From positions 1 to 46,984 of the forward strand of contig CAJMLV010000022.1 of the NCBI GenBank assembly GCA_905214345.1: DNA of 46,984 nucleotides, read 5' to 3'. Of the stretch, positions 8,090 through 15,853 are shown one piece after another (position 1 is the first letter of the stretch; every line of letters begins with the position of its first letter). Source of the stretch: an uncultured bacterium. Its GTDB lineage: Bacteria; Bacillota; Clostridia; Oscillospirales; Ruminococcaceae. The notes below the pieces were generated by a model that was given only the letters and a program-made list of their open reading frames with translations, was not told where the DNA came from and did no database searches. The position numbers and the translations under genes were made by a program.

Positions 8090-8111
8090 CGGAAAAGTTT
8101 TACCTGTCAGC

Positions 8112-10721
8112 TCAGGCGGCCGGATCGGTACCGGCCAGAGCGTCAACGGTGGCCTGTGCCAGAGCGTCATCGCTCAGCATGGAAGTGCTGGAATCAGGCA
8201 GGTTGTCCTCGGTGTAATAACCGGTGCGTCCACCACTGGAAACAATGGCGCCCGTGGATTCGCTGAACTGGAGTTTCTGCACATCCTCATCCCAGAAGAA
8301 TTCCTTGGCAGCCTTATCTGCCTGGATTTCTTCCATCAGCTGCTTGAAGGCACGCTGGGTGGGCTTACCGTTGTTACCCAGGGAGCCATCCACGCCCCAC
8401 ATGCTGTAAGGCTTGTCATAGCCCCACCAGACAGCAATGGAGTAATAGGGGGACAGACCGGCAAAGGTGTAGTCCTTGAAGTCAGAAGTCGTACCGGTCT
8501 TGCCCACGGCATCAATGCCCTCGGTTTCGGGCTTCATGCCGCTGGCAGTACCGGGGCTGACCCAGACATTGGACAGCAGACGGTTCATGATGACGGCGGT
8601 CTCGGGTTCGATGGCCTGGGTGGTAGTGGTCACCTTGTCCATATCCAGCACCGGATTGCCCTGGTAATCTTCCACGCGGGTGTAATAGTGGGCAGTGGTG
8701 TAGGTGCCGTCGGTGAACATGGAGTAGGCGTTGGCCAGTTCCACCATGGTTAGACCCATGTTCTGGGAACCCAGGACCAGAGGTGCCAGGTCTGCGTCGT
8801 TTTCGTTGATATACTCACACTGAAGCGTTTCGGTGACGAAATCATACATATAATCCACGCCCACCATGGAGCCGACCTTGACGGCGATGGTGTTGTAGGA
8901 CTGACGGATGGCGTCCCAGATCAGCATGGGAGAGCCGTCGCCGCCGGCGCCGCCGTAGTTGGTGGGCCATTCTTTCCAGACATCGTCACGGGCCTGGTTG
9001 GCGGGGTCGTTGGGGTTCAGGGACAGGCCGAGCTTGAGGCACTTTTCAGTGTCCAGCATCTCCTTGCCTTCCTTGGTGTACAGAGGCGCATCCTCCAGCG
9101 CAGTGGAGTAGTTGATGAGGTGGTCGTCCAGCGCCAGGCAGTACGCGGCGATGGGCTTCATGGTAGAACCGGTCTGATGGTACACCAGTGCACGGTTGGT
9201 GCCGCGGTCCACCGTCTTTTCGCCCAGACCGCCGCCCACGGCGACGACCTCGCCCTTGTGGCCTTCCTCGGTGCTGGTCACGGCGATGGCGGCTTCGGTG
9301 CGTACCTGCTCATAGAAGGTCAGGTATTCCTGGCCGTCTTCCGCCGTATAAGAGCCAGTCTTGAAGGTCTGGTTGGTCTTGTCGGTATAAACGGGAACGT
9401 CGTCCTCCGCAAAAATAGAGCTGGAGGTCTCGTCGGTGGGGTTCATGGGCAGACCGTTGGCATCGTAGGTGATCTCGGCACCCACGGGAATCTTGCTGTT
9501 GATCTCCTCCTCATGCCACAGGGCATAGAAGAGCTCACCGTCGTTCCAGGTATTGTTCAGCATCAGCTGTTCCACCGAGTTCTGGACAGAGGGGTCCACG
9601 GTGGTGTACACACGCAGGCCGCCGTTGAAGATCATATCCTGGGCTTCGGCGTCGGTCTCCAGGTTATAGGCTTCCTTCAGATCCTTGGTCAGCTGGGTGA
9701 TGACAGCTTCGGTGAAATAAGAGTTGTTGGAGCTGACAGCCACGTTCTCGGTCTTGGACTTGCTCTCCGCCAGGGTGATGGTCTCGGCGGTGGCGGAATC
9801 ATACTCTTCCTGGGTGATATAACCCTGGCTGAGCATCTCGTACAGCACGTGGTTGCGGCGCTGAATCAGGTTTTCCGGGTTGGTGAAGGGGTTGTAGCCG
9901 GTGGGGTTCTTGGAGATGGAGGCCAGAACGGCGCACTCGGACAGGGTCAGTTCACTGACGCTCTTGCCGAAGTAGGTGTTGGCGCCGGCTTCCACGCCCT
10001 CAATGGTGCCGGTCAGAGGCACGGTGTTGAGGTAGGCTTCCAGGATGGTCTCCTTGCTGTACCGGTTGGCAAGGCCGATGGCGCGGAAAATCTCGCGCAC
10101 CTTACGCATATAGTCCACTTTGTTGTCGTCGGTCAGGTTCTTGACCAGCTGCTGTTCCAGCGTGGACGCGCCCTGCTGGCCGCCCAGCAGCTGCTGGCCG
10201 GTCAATTCGTTGAGGGCGGCGGCGATGGTACGCTTGAAGTTGACGCCGATGGAGTCGTAGAAATCCTTATCCTCGATGGCGACCACGGCATGCTGCAGGT
10301 TTTCGGGAATTTCCGAAAGGCTGACCCAGATGGAATTGGCATCACCCGAAAGAGTGGTGTACTCCTCGCCGTTGCGGTCATACAGAATGGTGGTCTGCTG
10401 GTCCTTCTTCTTTTCCAGGTCCAGCTTGCCCTCCGGGTCGGCGGTGACCTGCACCACATACATGGACAAAAGCACCGCGCCCACGCTGCCCAGCATGATG
10501 CACACGCAGAACACGCAGCCGATAAAGCGCAGGATCATTCCGGGAATGCTGCGGCGCTTTTTCCCGGTGTTTTTCTTGCCGCCTTTGGCGGAGTTGGGCG
10601 AGCCGCCGGGAGCTTTCGCCCCTTGGGTGGACAGATGCCGTTGTTCTTTGGGGTCTATGGGGACCGCCTCCTTTGCGGATTTTGGGTATATGGCAGGTGC
10701 GGCGCCGGCGGCGTCACACAA
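8112..10721 (-). CDS. Class A penicillin-binding protein (PBP1-type)
   Basis: Bifunctional peptidoglycan synthase of up to 869 aa. A basic cytoplasmic tail precedes one TM segment (about residues 64-92). The GT51 transglycosylase domain follows (EDKDFYDSIGVNFKRT near 147, GASTLEQQLVKN, then YLNTVPLTGTIEGVEAGANTYFGK). The transpeptidase has the nucleophile motif STMK (Ser near 519), SYN near 607 and KTG near 738. The C-terminus is short, with no FN3 or PASTA repeats. The start is unclear. The longest frame begins with TTG (10721), which lacks a ribosome site and lies ~17 nt from the predicted start point. A strong AAAGGAGG (10667-10674) instead sits 8 nt before an in-frame ATA (10658). The first in-frame ATG is at the TM edge. 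Confidence 0.93.
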   Translation of the reverse strand: MCDAAGAAPAIYPKSAKEAVPIDPKEQRHLSTQGAKAPGGSPNSAKGGKKNTGKKRRSIPGMILRFIGCVFCVCIMLGSVGAVLLSMYVVQVTADPEGKLDLEKKKDQQTTILYDRNGEEYTTLSGDANSIWVSLSEIPENLQHAVVAIEDKDFYDSIGVNFKRTIAAALNELTGQQLLGGQQGASTLEQQLVKNLTDDNKVDYMRKVREIFRAIGLANRYSKETILEAYLNTVPLTGTIEGVEAGANTYFGKSVSELTLSECAVLASISKNPTGYNPFTNPENLIQRRNHVLYEMLSQGYITQEEYDSATAETITLAESKSKTENVAVSSNNSYFTEAVITQLTKDLKEAYNLETDAEAQDMIFNGGLRVYTTVDPSVQNSVEQLMLNNTWNDGELFYALWHEEEINSKIPVGAEITYDANGLPMNPTDETSSSIFAEDDVPVYTDKTNQTFKTGSYTAEDGQEYLTFYEQVRTEAAIAVTSTEEGHKGEVVAVGGGLGEKTVDRGTNRALVYHQTGSTMKPIAAYCLALDDHLINYSTALEDAPLYTKEGKEMLDTEKCLKLGLSLNPNDPANQARDDVWKEWPTNYGGAGGDGSPMLIWDAIRQSYNTIAVKVGSMVGVDYMYDFVTETLQCEYINENDADLAPLVLGSQNMGLTMVELANAYSMFTDGTYTTAHYYTRVEDYQGNPVLDMDKVTTTTQAIEPETAVIMNRLLSNVWVSPGTASGMKPETEGIDAVGKTGTTSDFKDYTFAGLSPYYSIAVWWGYDKPYSMWGVDGSLGNNGKPTQRAFKQLMEEIQADKAAKEFFWDEDVQKLQFSESTGAIVSSGGRTGYYTEDNLPDSSTSMLSDDALAQATVDALAGTDPAA

Positions 10722-10744
10722 ACATGGACAATACCATACCCTGA

Positions 10745-10753
10745 ATTATAGCA
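10745..10753 (-). promoter_or_regulatory. Extended -10 promoter for the PBP gene
   Basis: TATAAT (10745-10750) preceded by TGC on the minus strand. No recognisable -35 at 17 nt, so it would rely on the TGn element. Confidence 0.55.
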
Positions 10754-10921
10754 CAAACCGTTGCCAAAAGTACAGGCATGGAATGTAAAATTCACAAGAA
10801 ATTGTTTTTTGCGCGTTCTGGCGGGCAATACTTGATTTACCGCCGTTGTTTTTTCACAACAGCTTTTACGGTTTTGTCATTTTTGACAGCGGCGCGTCAC
10901 AGCACAAAAGGGGGAATCCGT

Positions 10922-11239
10922 ATGGAAAACAAACTGCCGAAATGGGTGCGGCTGTACCTGGCCTTTCTGGGCGGCGCAGCCCTGCTGTGCGTGGTGGCGG
11001 CCGCCGTCTGGTTTGCCCGGGCGGAGTATGACGCCCGCACCAAGGAGGGCCCGCGGTATATGCTCAAGGACAATGCCGGGTATCTGGCGCTGTACACGGC
11101 CGAGGGGGAAGGCCCCCTGGCTGAATACGACCTGCGCACCCGGCTGCTGCCCGAGCAGGACGTACTGGCTTTGCAGCAGGGCGTGCCGGTGCAGGATGAG
11201 GCGGAACTGCAGCAGAGGCTGGAGGATTACGGCTTGTAA
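10922..11239 (+). CDS. Small membrane protein with BofC C-terminal-like domain
   Basis: A 105-aa protein with one N-terminal TM helix (about residues 10-32) and an extracytoplasmic domain. The domain pattern (YMLKDNAGYLALYT, then RLLPEQDVLALQQGVPV, then an ending in ELQQRLEDYG) resembles the 'BofC C-terminal-like' proteins of clostridia: a short strand pair, LPE..D...L..G, and a closing LEDY. BofC itself restrains SpoIVB in sporulation; whether this relative has that job is unknown. ATG 10922 follows AAAGGGGG; the frame is open upstream but has no ribosome site there. It stands alone, followed by the promoter of the acyl operon. Confidence 0.6.
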   Translation: MENKLPKWVRLYLAFLGGAALLCVVAAAVWFARAEYDARTKEGPRYMLKDNAGYLALYTAEGEGPLAEYDLRTRLLPEQDVLALQQGVPVQDEAELQQRLEDYGL

Positions 11240-11254
11240 AGAAGGTGTTTATGG

Positions 11255-11283
11255 TTGAAAATACCAAGAAAATGTGGCATAAT
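11255..11283 (+). promoter_or_regulatory. Promoter of the ACP/acyl-modification operon
   Basis: TTGAAA (11255-11260), 17-nt spacer, CATAAT (11278-11283) with TGG directly upstream. The start point is about 40 nt before the ACP start codon. Confidence 0.7.
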
Positions 11284-11329
11284 GTGAAAGAAGACGCTAG
11301 TCGTGAATATATAAAAGGAGCGTAACGCC

Positions 11330-11572
11330 ATGACCGAACAAGCGATCCTGGACGCCGTGCAGGAGATTTTCCGCGATAACTTTGACGACGACACCCTGGT
11401 GATCACCCGCAGCACCTGCGCCGATGACATCGAGGACTGGGACAGCCTGGAGCAGATCAACCTGCTCACTGCCATTGAGAAGAAGTTCTCCATCAAGTTC
11501 AAGCTGGCGGATGTCCGCGACCTGAAGAACGTGGGCGATCTGCTGGATCTTGTTGCACGCATGACCGCGTGA
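11330..11572 (+). CDS. Acyl carrier protein (specialised)
   Basis: An 80-aa phosphopantetheine-carrier protein. The attachment motif DWDSLEQI places the modified serine at Ser39, followed by the helix-II pattern INLLTAIEKKF. The sequence differs from housekeeping AcpP (which normally has ADSLD.VE) and looks like carriers dedicated to secondary acyl pathways. It begins at an ATG after AAAAGGAGCG and heads a same-strand run of hydratase, reductase, acyltransferase and membrane protein. This context suggests it holds an acyl chain during modification before transfer. The substrate is unknown. Confidence 0.88.
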   Translation: MTEQAILDAVQEIFRDNFDDDTLVITRSTCADDIEDWDSLEQINLLTAIEKKFSIKFKLADVRDLKNVGDLLDLVARMTA

Positions 11573-11643
11573 CCACCGAAACCGTGGGCGGCCGCTGCTT
11601 ACCCCTAAGCGGCGGCCGCCTTTCCATATATAGGAGGGTTTTT

Positions 11644-12060
11644 ATGAACCAGTATACCCTGGCCGACATGACCCCCGGCCTGACCGAAAGCTTTACCGTC
11701 ACCGTAACTGAAGGAATGATGGCTGCCTTTGAAGCCATCACCGGAGACTGCTCCCCCATCCATGTGGACGCCGACTACGCCAAAGGCCGGGGCTATCCCG
11801 GCCGGGTGGTGTACGGCATGCTGGGGGCCAGCTTCTTTTCCACCCTGGCAGGGGTCTATCTGCCGGGTGAGCATTGCCTTCTCCACGGGGTGGAATGCAA
11901 GTTTGCCAAGCCCATCTTCATCGGAGATACCCTCACCGTGACCGGCACCGTGACCAACGTGAGCGAAGCGGTGGCCGAAGCGGAGATCAAGGCAGTCATC
12001 ACCAACCAGGACGGCAAGCGGGTGACCCGCGGCGTGATCCGGGCCGGTCTGGCAAAATGA
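11644..12060 (+). CDS. MaoC-like (R)-hydratase / acyl dehydratase
   Basis: A 138-aa hot-dog-fold protein of the MaoC/(R)-specific enoyl hydratase type. The hydratase motif is present as AITGDCSPIHVDADYAKG (about residues 33-50), giving the catalytic Asp and His pair. GRVVYGMLGASFFSTLAG and KFAKPIFIGDTLTVTGTV complete the family core. It would interconvert 2-enoyl and (R)-3-hydroxyacyl groups, here probably on the adjacent carrier protein. ATG 11644 follows AGGAGG by 7-8 nt; the longer frame upstream runs through a GC-rich hairpin (GCGGCCGC...GCGGCCGC, 11588-11621) and is rejected. Spacing to ACP is 71 nt and to the reductase 54 nt. Confidence 0.85.
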   Translation: MNQYTLADMTPGLTESFTVTVTEGMMAAFEAITGDCSPIHVDADYAKGRGYPGRVVYGMLGASFFSTLAGVYLPGEHCLLHGVECKFAKPIFIGDTLTVTGTVTNVSEAVAEAEIKAVITNQDGKRVTRGVIRAGLAK

Positions 12061-12114
12061 CCTTGCGCGGGCCGTACTGTCCGCCCCCTACTTTTTGACC
12101 TGGAGGTTTTACCT

Positions 12115-12858
12115 ATGGCTTATACTTATCTGATTTCCGGCGCCACCAGCGACGTGGGCCGGGCTTTGATCCGTCGCCTGCTGAAAGACGCCCCCGAGGG
12201 CACCCTGGTTCTGGCCCAGGGCTGCGGCGATGTGGACAAACTGGCCCCTCTGTGCCAGGAATTTCCCGGCATGATCCGCCCCTTTGATGTGGACCTGTCC
12301 GACCCGTACAAGGTGGATACCTTCTGCCAGCTGCTGGGCGCCACCTGCCCCGCCCCCACCCATTTCATCCACCTGCCTGCTCTGCCGGTGGTGAACGCCA
12401 AGTTCAAGGCTTTTGACGAGCCCCGTTTTGCCAAGGATATGGAGATCCAGGTCCACAGCGCCGTCAAGCTGTGCAAGGCGGTACTGCCCGCCATGACCAA
12501 AGCAAAGTTCGGGCGCATCCTCTTTATCCAGACCAGCTACACCCTGGGCGCTCCGCCGAAGAACACCGCCGCCTATGTGATGGCCAAGCAGGCCCTGGGC
12601 GGGCTGTGCAAGAGCCTGGCGGTGGAATACGCCAAGTTCGGCATCACCGTGAACTGCGTGGCTCCCAGCATGATGGAGACCAACTTCCTGAAAGACACCC
12701 CCGACCTGATCGTGCAGGCAGCCGCTGCCGACAACCCCATGGGCCGCAACGCCACCCCCGACGATGTGGTACCGGCCATGGCGTTCCTGCTTTCGGAGGA
12801 AGCGCAGTTCATCACCGGCGTGACCCTGCCTGTAACGGGAGGTTCCGCTCTTGCCTGA
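12115..12858 (+). CDS. Short-chain dehydrogenase/reductase (FabG-like)
   Basis: A 247-aa SDR. The cofactor loop reads SGATSDVGRA (about residues 8-17). The catalytic Tyr-Lys pair is YVMAK (Tyr near 155), with serine in the preceding FIQTSYTLG. GITVNCVAPSMMETNF and the ending FITGVTLPVTGGSAL are typical of FabG/3-oxoacyl-ACP reductases. The usual N-x-A-G motif is replaced by HLPALPV, so it is a divergent member. Next to an ACP and a MaoC hydratase it most likely reduces a 3-oxoacyl (or sugar-linked keto) group. The stop codon overlaps the TTG start of the next gene by 8 nt, implying coupled translation. Confidence 0.85.
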   Translation: MAYTYLISGATSDVGRALIRRLLKDAPEGTLVLAQGCGDVDKLAPLCQEFPGMIRPFDVDLSDPYKVDTFCQLLGATCPAPTHFIHLPALPVVNAKFKAFDEPRFAKDMEIQVHSAVKLCKAVLPAMTKAKFGRILFIQTSYTLGAPPKNTAAYVMAKQALGGLCKSLAVEYAKFGITVNCVAPSMMETNFLKDTPDLIVQAAAADNPMGRNATPDDVVPAMAFLLSEEAQFITGVTLPVTGGSALA

Positions 12859-13861
12859 TGTGCATTTTCGGTTGGCTCATCCCGGGGAAGATGCCGCCAT
12901 CCTGGATTTCATCAACACACATTTTGATATGCACCTGCCCTTGATCAACCGGCCGGAGTTCTACAACTTCTACTTTGCCGGGCCGGAGGACGGTGCTCCC
13001 CACTTTGCGGTGGCCGAAGAGACCGAAGGGCATTTTCTCAGCGTTGCCGGATATATTCCCGCCGGGCGGGACCCGTCCGCCGGGGTGTGGGTTTCCATCT
13101 GGGTGGCCGCCAAGGGCCACAACGGCGTGGGCCTGGAACTGATGGACGCCCTGCCCGATCTGCTGGGCACGCCGGTGCTGGCCTGCAACAACATCCGCCC
13201 CGCCACCTGCAAGCTGTACCATTTTCTAGGCTGGCAGGCCGAACGGCTGCGTCACTACTACCGCCTGGGCACCCCCGGACCCGAAGGCTGGACCCTGGCC
13301 GTGCCGGGGGATGCCGCTCCCCTGCCTGCCCCCGCCAAAGACCTGGACCTGGAACCTGTGACGGACGCCGATGCCCTGGAAGCCCTGGGCCTGCCCGAAA
13401 CGCCCCATACACCGAAAAAGGATTTGTGGTATCTGCGGCGGCGGTATTTTGACTTTCCCCACTTTCATTATGATGTGTGGGCGGTGCGGGAGAAGGGCCG
13501 CCTGCTGGCTTACACCGTGACCCGCACAGTGTCGGCGGCAGACACCGGCTGCGCCCCTGTTCTGCGGCTGGTGGACCTCATCGGCCCGGACGATGTTCTG
13601 CCCCGCATCGGCGGCACCCTGGACGAACTGCTGTGCCGCACCGGGGCCGAATATCTGGACTGCTACAACGCAGGCATTGACCCGGATATATGGCGGCAGG
13701 CCGGTCTGACCGAACGGCGGGAGGGGGACGGCGTCATCATCCCCAACTATCTGACTCCGCCCTTGCGGGACAACACCGAATACTATTACTTCGTCAACCG
13801 GCCCGAAAACTTTGTGATGTTCAAAGCCGACGGCGATCAGGACCGCCCCAACCTGTCCTGA
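12851..13861 (+). CDS. GNAT-like acyltransferase, probable double domain
   Basis: A 336-aa protein. Residues about 1-140 resemble a GNAT N-acyltransferase: FRLAHPGEDAAILDFI at the start, then GVWVSIWVAAKGHNGVGLELMDALP in place of the acyl-CoA loop. The usual QxxGxG/A is degenerate. Residues about 165-336 look like a second divergent half, with an aromatic-rich segment (WYLRRRYFDFPHFHYDVW) and the ending VMFKADGDQDRPN. The TTG start at 12851 overlaps the SDR stop and has GGGAGG about 7 nt before it. In this operon it probably transfers the acyl group from the carrier protein to an amine or sugar. The acceptor is not visible in the sequence. Confidence 0.7.
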   Translation: MPDVHFRLAHPGEDAAILDFINTHFDMHLPLINRPEFYNFYFAGPEDGAPHFAVAEETEGHFLSVAGYIPAGRDPSAGVWVSIWVAAKGHNGVGLELMDALPDLLGTPVLACNNIRPATCKLYHFLGWQAERLRHYYRLGTPGPEGWTLAVPGDAAPLPAPAKDLDLEPVTDADALEALGLPETPHTPKKDLWYLRRRYFDFPHFHYDVWAVREKGRLLAYTVTRTVSAADTGCAPVLRLVDLIGPDDVLPRIGGTLDELLCRTGAEYLDCYNAGIDPDIWRQAGLTERREGDGVIIPNYLTPPLRDNTEYYYFVNRPENFVMFKADGDQDRPNLS

Positions 13862-13897
13862 CGCCCGTTCTTCCGCCCCGAAACGGAGGTTGTCGTG

Positions 13898-14380
13898 ATG
13901 AAAAAGACGCTTTTGGTCCCGGCGGCATTGGTCCCTGTTCTGGTGGGGATCGTGGTCAACTACACCCTGGCCATTCCCCTGATCGGTTCCGCCCTTTTTA
14001 CGCTGCTGCCCCTGCTGACCACGGCCTTCTGGGTCTTTCTGGGCTGGCAGTACGCCCGCGCCGGATGGAAAGCCCTGCCCGCGGTGCTGACAGCCAACTC
14101 CCTGGGGATTTTGTCCCTGATCGTGTATCTGTGGCAGTTCTTCGGTTATACCGACGAAAACCGGAACCTTGCACTGGCCGGTGCCTCCCAGATGTTCAGC
14201 GCTGCCACCCCCACCTGGTTTCTGGGACGTTTTGCCATCCTGTTTGAGAGGCAGCCCAACTATGTGGGACGGGCGGCCATGATGGGACTGCAGATCGTGG
14301 CGCTGGTGTACATGCTTTTGGTGTTCCTATGCGGCTTTGCTGCCGAAAAAGTTGTCCACAAAACAAACCTTTTCAGTTGA
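13898..14380 (+). CDS. Four-TM membrane protein of unknown function
   Basis: A 160-aa hydrophobic protein. Predicted TM helices lie at about residues 5-25, 28-48, 60-82 and 126-148. A more polar stretch (about 83-125) carries FFGYTDENRNLALAGASQMFSA and ends in FERQPNYVG. I do not recognise a family. ATG 13898 is used because GGAGG is 8 nt upstream; a GTG one codon earlier is also possible. It follows the acyltransferase by 36 nt and precedes the operon terminator, so it may act with the acyl pathway, for example at the membrane step, but this is only positional. Confidence 0.65.
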   Translation: MKKTLLVPAALVPVLVGIVVNYTLAIPLIGSALFTLLPLLTTAFWVFLGWQYARAGWKALPAVLTANSLGILSLIVYLWQFFGYTDENRNLALAGASQMFSAATPTWFLGRFAILFERQPNYVGRAAMMGLQIVALVYMLLVFLCGFAAEKVVHKTNLFS

Positions 14381-14403
14381 AAGTTTTTCCCGTTATTTCT
14401 TCC

Positions 14404-14440
14404 GCGCCCGGTGGCTTCGGTCCCCGGGCGCTTTTCTTTT
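14404..14440 (+). terminator. Terminator of the acyl operon
   Basis: GCGCCCGG (14404-14411) pairs with CCGGGCGC (14424-14431), then TTTTCTTTT. Confidence 0.85.
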
Positions 14441-14441
14441 A

Positions 14442-14478
14442 TCAAAAAGAGCGGCACAGCCGAAGCCGTACCGCTCTT
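14442..14478 (-). terminator. Terminator of the glutamate-synthase-like gene
   Basis: AAGAGCGG (14447-14454) pairs with CCGCTCTT (14471-14478), with inner GGC/GCC pairing; minus-strand read continues into TTTTTGAT. It stands back to back with the acyl-operon terminator. Confidence 0.8.
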
Positions 14479-14497
14479 GAAAGGGTTCGTTTTTGTA

Positions 14498-15778
14498 TCA
14501 GTTGCCGTCGTCACTCTGATAGACAGGCACATTGGCATACTCGTCCGGTTCATCGTCGGGCAAAGACTGCATGTACTCGTGCATGGCCTCGGCCACCTTC
14601 TTGCTGTACGCCACCGCTTCCACCACCGTGCGCGCGCCCTTGACGGCGTCGCCGGAGGCAAAGATACCGGGGCGGCTGGTACGGCCCACCTCGTCGGTGA
14701 CAAAGAGCCCCCGGGGATTGACCTTCAGCCCTTCGGTAGATTCGGTGATGGTGGTGCAGGCGCCCTGGCTGATGGAGACCACCACGCTGTCTGCGGGATA
14801 CAGCATCTCGCTGCCCGGAATCTCGGTGAGGGTGCCGTCTTCCGCCTCGTTCACATCCCGGAAGATCACGCCCTGGTCGGTGATTTCCACCGGCTTCTTA
14901 TTATAGAAGAAGTCCACACCTTCCAGTTTGGCATAGCTTTCCTCATAATGGCTGGCCGCGATCTTTTTGGTCAGGGAGAAGCACTGCAGATGCCGGGTAC
15001 CGTGACGGATAGCGGTACGGGCCACATCCATGGCGGCGTTGCCCGCGCCGATGAGCACCACCCGGTTGCCCAGATGATACACATCGGGGTTCTGCAGATA
15101 ATTAATGGCAAAGTGCACATGGCCCAGGCTTTCCCCCTTGATGCCCAGGGTATTGGGCCGCCACACGCCGGTGCCGATAAAGATGGCCTTGTAGCCGTCC
15201 CGGAACAGATCGTCGATCTTCAGAGCCTTGCCCACGTCGGTGTTGGGGCGGACCTTGATGCCCTTCAGGCGCAGATGGCGGTACTCAAAGTCATCCAGCA
15301 CGCTCTTGGGCAGGCGGAATTCCGGGATACCGTAACGCAGCACGCCGCCGATCTTATCATGGCTTTCAAAGATGGTCACGTCATAGCCGTACCGGGCCAG
15401 GATCACCGCGATGGTCAGCCCTGCCGGGCCGGAACCGATAATGGCCACCCGCTTGCCGTTGGGCTCGGCAGGCCCTTGGGTCATCTGGGAGGCATAGGTG
15501 GAAGAAATATAGTTTTCGATGACCGAGAAATGCACGGGAGCACCCTTGATGCCCCGGACGCAATGGCCTTCGCACTGATTTTCATGGTTGCAGATCAGGC
15601 TGCACACGGTGGTGAGGGGGTTGTTCTCAAAGAGCATACGGCCCGCCTCGTTGAGCTTGTTGTCCTTGAGCAGGCGGATCACTTCGGGGATGTTGGTGTG
15701 AATGGGACATCCCTGTTGGCAGCGGGGATTTTTGCATCCCAGACAGTGGTTGGCTTCGTCCATAACGTGCAGGGCCAT
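14498..15778 (-). CDS. NADPH-dependent glutamate synthase small-subunit-like oxidoreductase
   Basis: A 426-aa FAD/NAD(P) iron-sulfur protein of the GltD family. The N-terminal Fe-S cysteine clusters are CLGCKNPRCQQGCP (about residues 13-26) and CSLICNHENQCEGHC (about 60-74). An FAD fold follows (IIGSGPAGLT, about 111-120) and a second nucleotide fold (LIGAGNAAMDVA, about 250-261). The closing motif is GIFASGDAVKGARTVVEAV. ATG 15778 follows AAGGAA; the longer frame lacks a ribosome site. No large GltB subunit is nearby, so it may be the stand-alone clostridial form or an NfnB/sulfide-dehydrogenase-like electron transfer subunit. The true acceptor is uncertain. Confidence 0.85.
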   Translation of the reverse strand: MALHVMDEANHCLGCKNPRCQQGCPIHTNIPEVIRLLKDNKLNEAGRMLFENNPLTTVCSLICNHENQCEGHCVRGIKGAPVHFSVIENYISSTYASQMTQGPAEPNGKRVAIIGSGPAGLTIAVILARYGYDVTIFESHDKIGGVLRYGIPEFRLPKSVLDDFEYRHLRLKGIKVRPNTDVGKALKIDDLFRDGYKAIFIGTGVWRPNTLGIKGESLGHVHFAINYLQNPDVYHLGNRVVLIGAGNAAMDVARTAIRHGTRHLQCFSLTKKIAASHYEESYAKLEGVDFFYNKKPVEITDQGVIFRDVNEAEDGTLTEIPGSEMLYPADSVVVSISQGACTTITESTEGLKVNPRGLFVTDEVGRTSRPGIFASGDAVKGARTVVEAVAYSKKVAEAMHEYMQSLPDDEPDEYANVPVYQSDDGN

Positions 15779-15853
15779 GTCGTTCCTTCTTTCTTGTTCA
15801 CTGTTAATTTTGCAACAATGTGTCAATACAGGCAATGAAAATCCATGTCTTAT

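Noticed and set aside
7863..8111. Riboswitch or T-box for the threonine operon
   Set aside because: The predicted start is ~35 nt from the first codon and no T-box or lysine-riboswitch sequence is visible.
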